This document shows positions 56,519 to 64,000 of a stretch of DNA of 64,000 bases, piece by piece (position 1 is the first letter of the stretch; each line of letters begins with the position of its first letter). A program made the position numbers and the translations under genes. Under the pieces are notes generated by a model, which saw nothing but the letters and a program-made list of their open reading frames with translations, had not been told where the DNA came from and did not search any database. The DNA is taken from contig NW_027480438.1 in assembly GCF_051401765.1 (NCBI RefSeq), positions 7,440,001 through 7,504,000 on the forward strand, read 5' to 3'. Origin of the DNA: Calliopsis andreniformis (taxonomy: Eukaryota; Arthropoda; Insecta; Hymenoptera; Andrenidae).

Positions 56519-57943
56519 CATCATCAATCCTCAATCTTCAATACTCAGTCCTCAATCCTCAATCCTCAATCCTCAATCCTCAATCCTCAATCCTCAATCC
56601 TCAATACTCAACCACCAATCCTCAATTCTCAATACTCAATAGAATATCCTGAATTCTCAGTATTCAATACTCAAACCCCAATCCTCAACCCTCAGCCCTC
56701 ATGCTCCATTCTCAATCCTCAATCCTCAAACCTCAATCTTCAATCCTCAATACTCAATCTTCGATTCTCAACTCTCAATCCTCAATCCTCAATCCCCAAT
56801 CCTCAATCTTCAATCCTCAACCCTCAATCCTCAATCCGCAATCCTCAATTCTCAATCCTCAGGCCTCGTTCCTCAAACCTCAATCCTCAACCCTCAGTCC
56901 TCATCCTCAATCTAAATTCTCAATCCTCAAACCTCAACCTTCAATCCTCAATACTCAATCCTCAATCTTCACCATCAATCCTCGATCCTCAATCCTCAAT
57001 CCTCAATCATCAATCCTCAGTCTTCAATACTCAATCCTCAATCCTCAATCCTCAATCCTCAACCCTCAGCCCTCAACCCTCAGCCCTCATCCTCAATCCT
57101 CAATCCTGAATCCTCAATCCTCAATCATCAATACTCAATCCTCAACCATCAACCTTCAATCCTCAATACTCAATCTTCAATCCTCAATACTCAATCCTCA
57201 ATATTCAACACACAACCATCAACCATCAATTCTCAATGCTCAACCATCAATACTCAATTCTCAATACTCAATAGAATATCCCGAATTCTCATGATTCAAT
57301 ACTCAATCCACAATATTCAATAATCAAATCTCGATCCTCAAACATGAATTCTCAACACTCAATCCTCAACACTCGGTCCTCTCTCTTCAATCCTCCATCC
57401 TCAATCCTCTATCCTCAAGCGTCAATCCTCAATCCTCAATCCTCGACACTCAATCCTCAGTCCTCAATCCTCAATCGTCAGTCCTCAATCCTCCATCATC
57501 AATCCTCAATCTTCAATACTCAGTCCTCAATCCTCAATCCTCAATCCTCAATCCTCAATCTTCAATACTCAATCCTCAATCCTCAATACTCAACCACCAA
57601 TCCTCAATTCTCAATACTCAATAGAATATCCTGAATTCTCAGTATTCAATACTCAAACCCCAATCCTCAACCCTCAGCCCTCATCCTCCATTCTCAATCC
57701 TCAATCCTCAAACCTCAATCTTCAATCCTCAATACTCAATCTTCGATTCTCAACTCTCAATCCTCAATCCTCAATCCCCAATCCTCAATCTTCAATCCTC
57801 AATCCTCAATCCTCAATCCGCAATCCTCAATTCTCAATCCTCAGGCCTCGTTCCTCAAACCTCAATCCTCAACCCTCAGTCCTCATCCTCAATTCTAAAT
57901 TCTCAATCCTCAAACCTCAACCTTCAATCCTCAATACTCAATC
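56519..57943 (+). repeat. Partial copy of 51,781-53,226
   Basis: It matches at offset 4,738 for the first few units and 4,717 afterwards. The change is exactly 21 bp, three heptads fewer here in the run near 56,545-56,590. Cores 51,924, 52,556 and 52,906 correspond to 56,641, 57,273 and 57,623. It gives the third B-C dimer domain together with 55,134, 55,484, 56,103, 56,334 and 58,242. Confidence 0.83.
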
Positions 57944-60395
57944 CTCAATCTTCACCATCAATCCTCGATCCTCAATCCTCAATCCTCAATCATCAATCCT
58001 CAGTCTTCGATACTCAATCCTCAATCCTCAATCCTCAATCCTCAAACCTCAGCCCTCATCCTCAATCCTCAATCCTGAATCCTCAATCCTCAATCATCAA
58101 TACTCAATCCTCAACCATCAACCTTCAATCCTCAATACTCAATCTTCAATCCTCAATACTCAATCCTCAATATTCAACACACAACCATCAACCATCAATT
58201 CTCAATGCTCAACCATCAATACTCAATTCTCAATACTCTATAGAATATCCCGAATTCTCATGATTCAATACTCAATCCACAATATTCAATAATCAAATCT
58301 CGATCCTCAAACATCAATTCTCAACACTCAATCCTCAACACTCGGTCCTCTCTCTTCAATCCTCCATCCTCAATCCTCTATCCTCAAGCGTCAATACTCA
58401 ATCCTCAATCCTCGGCCCTCAATCCTCAGTCCTCAATCCTCAATTCCGAATCCTCAATCCAGAATGCTCAATCTTCGTCCCTCAGTCCGCAACAATCAAT
58501 TGTCAATCCTCAATCCTCAATAGAATATCCTCAATTCACAGTTCTCAATACTGAATCCCTAATCTTCAATCTTCAAATCTCAATCCACAGACATCAATTC
58601 TCACCACTCAACCCTCAACACTCAGTCCTCAATCTTCAATCCTCAATCCTCAATACTCAATCTTCAATCCTCCATACTCAATCTTCAATCCTCAATCCTC
58701 AATCCTCAATCCTCAACCCTCAGCCCCGTTCCTCGATCCTCAATCCTGAATCCTCAATCCTCAATCTTCAATCCTCAATACTCAGTATTCAATCATCAAT
58801 CCTCAATACTCAATCCTCAATCCTCAATCCTCAATCATCAATCCTCAATCCTCAATCATCAACCTTCAATCCTCAATACTCAATCTTCAATCCTGAATAC
58901 TCAATCCTCAATATTCAACACACAACCATCAACCATCAATTCTCAATATTCAACCATCAATCCTCAATTCTCAATACTCGACAGAATATCCCAAATTCTC
59001 ATGATTCAATACTCAATCCACAATATTCATTAATCAAATCTCGATCCTCAAACATCAATTCTCAACACTGAATCCTCAACACTCGGTCCTCTCCCTTCAA
59101 TCCTCCATCCTCAATCCTCTATCCTGAAGCGTCAATCCTCAATCCTCAATCCTCAACCCTCAATCCTCAGTCCTCAAACCTCAATACTCAATCTTCGATT
59201 CCCACTCCTCAATCCTCAATCTCCAATCCTCAATCTTCAATCCTCAATTCTCAACCCTCAATCCTCAATCCTCAATCCTCAATCATCAATCCTCAATCTT
59301 CAACACTCATTCATCAACACTCAATCCTCAATCTTCAATCCTCAATCCTCAATCTTCGATCCTCAATCCTCAATCCTCAATCATCAATCCTCAATCTTCA
59401 ACACTCAATCCTCAATCCTCAATCCTCAATCCTGAATCATCAATCCTCAATCTTCAATACTCAATCCTCAATCCTCAATCCTCAATCCTCAATACTCAAC
59501 CATCGATCCTCAATTCCCAATACTCAATAGAATATCCTGGATTCTCAGTATTCAATACTCAAACCTCAATCCTCAACCATCAGCCCTCATCCTCCATCCA
59601 CAATCCACAATCCTCAAACCTCAAACTTCAATCCTCAATACTCAATCTTCGATCCTCAATCCTCAATTCTCAATCCTCAATACTCAATCCTCAATCGTCA
59701 ATCCTCAATCGTCAGTCCTCAATCCCCAATCCTGAATCTTCAATCCTCAATCCTCAACTCTCAATCCTCAGTCCTCTATCTTCAATCCTCAATACTCAAT
59801 CTTCAATCCTCAATCCTCAATCTTCAATCCTCCATACTCAATCTTCAATACTCAATCCTCAATCCTCAATTCTCAATCCTCAATCCTCAATTCTCAATCC
59901 TCAATCCTCAATCCTCACTCCTCAAACCTCAATCCTCAACCCTATGTCCTCATCCTCAATTCTCAATTCTCAATCCTCAATCCTCAATTCTCAATCTTCA
60001 ATCCTCAATAATCAATCTCCAATCCTAGATCCTCAATCCCCAATCCTCAATCGGTAATCCTCAACCTTCAATCGTCAATCCCCAGTCCTCAATGCTCAAT
60101 ACTCAATCTTCAATCCTCAATCCTCAATTCTCAATCCTCAATACTCAATCCTCAATCGTCAATCCTCAATCGTCAATCCTCAATCCCCAATCCTGAATCT
60201 TCAATCCTCTATCCTCAACCCTCAATCCTCAATCCTCATTCTTCAATCCTCAATACTCAATCTTCAATCCTCAATCCTCAATCCTCAATCCTCAATCCTC
60301 AATCCTCAATCTTCAGTCCTCAACCGTCAGTCCTCGTCCTCAATCCTCAATCCTCAATCCTCAATCCTCAACCCTCGTCCCTCAAACCTCAATCC
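57943..60395 (+). repeat. Mixed B, C and D core stretch
   Basis: It continues the B-C dimer pattern to the B core at 58,242, then carries a D core (58,522), a B core (58,983) and a C core (59,529). The part 58,881-59,970 is the longer partner of 53,222-54,040. The remainder to 60,395 is heptads with the CAATCGTCAATCC and CCCCAATCCTGAATC spellings also seen at 41,710-41,765. No non-repeat DNA is present. Confidence 0.7.
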
Positions 60396-61465
60396 TCAGT
60401 CCTCAGTCATCAATCCTCAATCTCCAATACTCAATCCTCAATCCTCAATCCTCAATCCGCAATCCTCATTCCTCAAACCTCAATCCTCAACCCTCAGTCG
60501 TCATCCTCAATTCTCAATTCTCAATCCTCAATCCTCAATCCTCAGTCTTCAATCCTCAATAATCAATCTCCTGTCCTAGATCCTAAATCCCCAATACTCT
60601 ATCCTTAATCCTCAATATTCAATCCTCTATCCCCAGTCCACAATCTTCAATTCCCAAAGCTCAATAATCAAACCTCGATCCTCAGTCCACAATCGTCAAT
60701 CATCAATCAACAATCTTCAATACTCAATCCTCAGTCCTCAATCCTTAATCCTCAATCCTCAGTCATCAATCCTCAATCTTCAATACTCAGTCGTGAATCC
60801 TCAATCCTCAATCCCCAATACTCAATCTTCAATGCTCAATCCTCAATCCTCAATCCTCAACCCTCAGCCCTCATTCTCAATCCTCAATCCTGAATCCTCA
60901 ATCCTCAATCATCAATACTCAATCCTCAATCTTCAACCTTCAATCCTCAATACTCAATCTTCAATCCTCAATACTCAATCCTCAATATTCAATACACAAC
61001 CATCAACCATCAATTCTCGATACTCAACCATCAATCCTCAATTCTCAATACTCAATAGAATATCCCGAATTCTCATGATTCAATACTCAATCCACAATAT
61101 TCAATAATCAAATCTCGATCCTCAAACATCAATTCTCAACACTCAATCCTCCACACTCGGTCCTCTCTCTTCAATCCTCCATCCTCAATCCTCTATCCTC
61201 AAGCGTCAATCCTCAATCCTCAATCCTCAACCCTCAATCCTCAGTCCTCAATCCTCAATTCCGAATTCTCAATCCTGAATGCTGAATCTTCATCCCTCAG
61301 TCCGCCACAATCAATTGTCAATCCTCAACCCTCAATAGAATATCCTCAATTCACAGTTCTCAATACTGAATCCCAAATCTTCAATCTTCAAATCTCAATC
61401 CACAGACATCAATTCTCATCACTCAACCCTCAACACTCAGTCCTCAATCTTCAGTCCTCAATCCT
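60395..61465 (+). repeat. Diverged copy of 45,424-46,494
   Basis: It matches 7,105-bp copy 2 at a constant offset of 14,971 (and copy 1 at 22,076), checked at TCTCCAAT (45,450 and 60,421), at the AAAGC landmark (60,655) and at cores 61,057 and 61,337. Substitutions are clearly more frequent than between the two 7,105-bp copies, so this is an older relation. Confidence 0.8.
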
Positions 61466-64000
61466 CAATCCTCAATCTTCAATCCTCCATACTCAATCTT
61501 CAATCCTCAATCCTCAATCATCAATCCTCTATCCTCAATCCTCAGTCATCAATCCTCAATCTTCAATACTCAATCCTCAATCCTCAATCCTCAATCCTCA
61601 ATCCTCATTCCTCAAACCTCAATCCTCAACCCTCAGTCCTCATCCTCAATTCTCAATACTCAATCCTCAATCCTCAATCCTCAATATTCAGTCCTCAATA
61701 ATAAATCTCCTATCCTAGATCCTCAATCCCCAATACTCTATCCTTAATCCTGAATATTCAATCCTCTATCCCCAGTCCACAATCTTCAATCCCCAAAGCT
61801 CAATAATCAATCCTGAATCCTCAGTCCTCAATCGTCAATCATCAATCCACAATCTTCAGTACTCAATCCCCAGTCCTCAATCCTCAATCCTCAATCCTCA
61901 ATCATCAATCCTCAATCTTCAATACTCGATCGTCTATCCTCAATCCTCAATCCCCAATACTCAATCTTCAATCCTCAATCCTCAATCCTCAATCCTCAAC
62001 CCTCAGCCCTGATCCTCGATCCTCAATCCTGAATCCTCAATCCTCAATGTTCAATCCTCAATACTCAGTCTTCAATCATCAATCCTCAATACTCAATCCT
62101 CAATCCTCAATCCTCAATCATCAATCCTCAATCCTCAATCATCAAGCTTCAATCCTCAATACTTAATCTTCAATCCTGAATACTCAATCCTCAATATTCA
62201 ACACACAGCCATCAACCATCTATTCTAAATACTCAAGAGAAAATCCTGAATTCTCATGACTCAATACTCAATCCACAATATTCAATAATCAAATCCCGAT
62301 CCTCAAACATCAATTCTCAACACTCAATCCTCAACACTCGGTCCTCTCTCTTCAATCCTCCATCCTCAATCCTCTATCCCCAAGCGTCAATCCTCAATCC
62401 TCAATCCTCAACCCTCAATCCTCAGTCCTCAAACCTCAATTCCGAATCCTCAATCCTGAATGCTCAATCTTCATCCCTCAGTCCGCAACAATCAATTGTC
62501 GATCCTCAATCCTCAATAGAATATCCTCAATTCACAGTTTTCAATACTCAATCCCCAATCTTCAATCTTCAAATCTCAATCCACAGTCATCACTTCTCAT
62601 CACTCAACCCTCAACACTCAGTCCTGAATCTTCAATCCTCAATCCTCAATCCTCAATCTTCTATCCTCCATACTCAATCTTCAATCCTCAATTATCAATC
62701 ATCAATCATCAATCCTCAATCCTCAGTCATCAATCCACAATCTTCAATACTCAATCCTCAGTCCTCAATCCTTAATCATCAATCATCAAGCCTCAATCCT
62801 CAATCCTCAATCTTCAATCCTGAATACTCAATCATCAATCCTCAATCATCAATCCTCAATACTCCATCCTCAATCGTCAGTCTTCAATCCTCAATACTCA
62901 ATCTTCAATCCTCAATCCTCAATCCTCAACCCTCAAACCTCATTCTTCTATCCTCAATACCCATCCTCAATCTTCAATCCTCAATCCTCAATCCTCAATT
63001 CTCAATCCTCAATCCTCAGTCCTCAGTCCTCAAACCTCAATCCTCAACCCTCAATTCTGAATCCTCAATCCTGAATCCTCAATCTTCAGCTCTCAGTCAT
63101 CAACAATCAGTTGTCAATCCTCAATCCTCAATAGAATATCCTCAATTCACAGTTTTCAATACTCAATACTCAATCTGCAATCTTCCAACCTCTATCCACA
63201 AACATCAATTCTCATCACTCTACCCTCAACATTCAGTCCTCAATGTTCAATCCTCAATCCTCAATTCTCAATCTTCATTCCTCAATACTGAATCTTCAAT
63301 CCTCAATACTCAATCTTCAGTCCTCAATCCTCAATCCTCAATCCTCAATCCTCAATCCTCAATCATCAATCCTCAATCTTCAAAACTCAATCCTCAATCC
63401 TCAATTCTCAATCCTCAATACTCAACCATCAATCCTCTATCTTCAATCCTCAATACTCAGTCTTCAATCATCAATCCTCAATCCTCAATCCTCAATCCTC
63501 AATCCTCAATCTTCAATCAACAATCCTCAATCCTCAATCTTCAATCCTCCATACTCAATCTTCAATACTCAATCCTCAACCTTCAATCCTCATTACGCAA
63601 TCTTCAATCCTCAATCCTCAATCCTCAATCCTCAATTCTCAGTCATCAATCCTCAATCTTCAATACTCAATCCTCAATCATCAATCCTCAATCCTCAATC
63701 CTCAATCCTCATTTCTCAAACCCCAATCCTCAACCCTCAGTCCCCATCCTCCATCATCAATCCTCAATCCTCAATCCTCAATCTTCAATCCTCAATACTC
63801 AACCTTCGATTCTCAATCCTCGGTCCTCAAACCTCAAACCTCGATCCTCAGTCATGAATACTCCATCTTCAATACTCAATACACAATCCTCAATCCTCAA
63901 TCCTCAAACCTCAATCCTCAATCCTCATTCCTCAAACCTCAAACCTCAACCCTCAGTCCTCATCCTCAATCCTCAACTATCAATCCTCAATCCTCAATAT
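61465..64000 (+). repeat. Right-edge segment, least similar to the rest
   Basis: The first part (to about 62,200) still has an AAAGC landmark at 61,795 and resembles 45.0-45.4 kb. After that the cores are decayed or isolated: a B-like core near 62,238 reads TCAAGAGAAAATCCTGAATTC, and D cores lie at 62,518 and 63,133. I could not assign 63,200-64,000 to any other block, although it is plain heptad sequence. This may be an approach to the array edge or simply a block whose partner lies outside the window. Confidence 0.6.

Larger units (their letters stand above)
1..64000 (+). repeat. Heptanucleotide satellite array, unit TCAATCC
   Basis: Every stretch of the window can be parsed into 7-bp units close to TCAATCC, always in the same orientation. 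TCAA at unit positions 1-4 is best kept, while positions 5-7 alternate among TCC, TAC, TCT, TTC, CCC, CAC and GTC. The + strand is almost free of G (typically one or two per 60 bases by eye) and rich in C, A and T. Occasional 6-bp units (TCATCC or TCGTCC) shift the phase by one base. No unique sequence, inverted segment or gap was seen, and both window edges lie inside the array. The scale and nesting fit a eukaryotic satellite; the species and chromosomal position (centromeric, subtelomeric or interstitial) cannot be read from the sequence. Confidence 0.97.

Noticed and set aside
1..64000. CRISPR array
   Set aside because: There is no alternation of a constant repeat of 23-50 bp with unique spacers; all sequence is the same degenerate heptad.
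1..64000. Telomere repeat tract
   Set aside because: The unit TCAATCC/GGATTGA does not match the common telomere units (TTAGGG, TTTAGGG, TTAGGC, TTAGG), and the layered higher-order duplications are unlike telomerase-made tracts. Only the strand bias is similar.
1..64000. Transposon or retroelement origin of the blocks
   Set aside because: No terminal inverted repeats, LTRs, target-site duplications or transposase/reverse-transcriptase frames were seen. Block edges fall within heptads as expected for unequal exchange.
1..64000. Bacterial source with short heptanucleotide repeats
   Set aside because: Heptamer repeats exist between genes in some bacteria, but as short tracts; 64 kb without a single gene is not plausible for a bacterial chromosome. 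This argument is from general knowledge and does not identify the organism.

Overview
The whole 64 kb window is one uninterrupted tandem-repeat array. The building block is a 7-bp unit, best written TCAATCC on the + strand (GGATTGA on the - strand), repeated in one orientation from base 1 to base 64,000. I found no unique-sequence island, no convincing gene, no RNA gene, no transposon and no CRISPR array. The array runs off both ends of the window, so its true length is greater than 64 kb. An array of this size made of a degenerate microsatellite-like unit with nested higher-order repeats is what one expects of eukaryotic constitutive heterochromatin (satellite DNA). The sequence gives no direct clue to the species, and I do not name one.

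Three levels of organisation can be read by eye. Level 1 is the heptad: TCAA (positions 1-4) is mostly kept, and positions 5-7 vary (TCC, TAC, TCT, TTC, CCC, CAC, GTC). Level 2 is a set of landmark stretches in which many consecutive heptads carry fixed, diverged spellings. The main one is a core of about 190 bp containing CAATAGAATATCC then usually GAATTC. I indexed about 102 copies in four variant families (A, B, C, D). A second landmark, with CCTAGATCC and CCCCAAAGC, has 15 full copies. Level 3 is a mosaic of direct segmental duplications of about 1 to 8 kb.

Layout: 1-1,330 repeats at 6,250-7,579. A block at 2.49-10.55 kb (L), its shifted tandem copy at 10.59-18.6 kb (M) and a fuller version at 27.83-38.06 kb (R) share most of their sequence. 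Between M and R lies a 20.2-26.7 kb zone built of two roughly 3-kb copies, and R itself contains a 4,365-bp tandem duplication. From about 37.2 kb the array is dominated by B and C cores: an almost perfect 7,105-bp tandem duplication (37.2-44.3 and 44.3-51.4 kb) is followed by partial copies of the same material to about 61.5 kb. The last 1.8 kb (62.2-64 kb) is the least similar to the rest.

The + strand shows many long open frames (up to 690 codons), but they are a by-product of the repeat. Because 7 is not a multiple of 3, all three + frames read the same heptapeptide LNPQSSI and contain no stop, whereas the - strand has TGA in every unit. I therefore annotate no CDS. All coordinates and offsets come from reading landmarks by eye; duplication offsets were cross-checked at several landmarks, and block edges are uncertain by roughly 10-30 bp because flanking heptads are identical.
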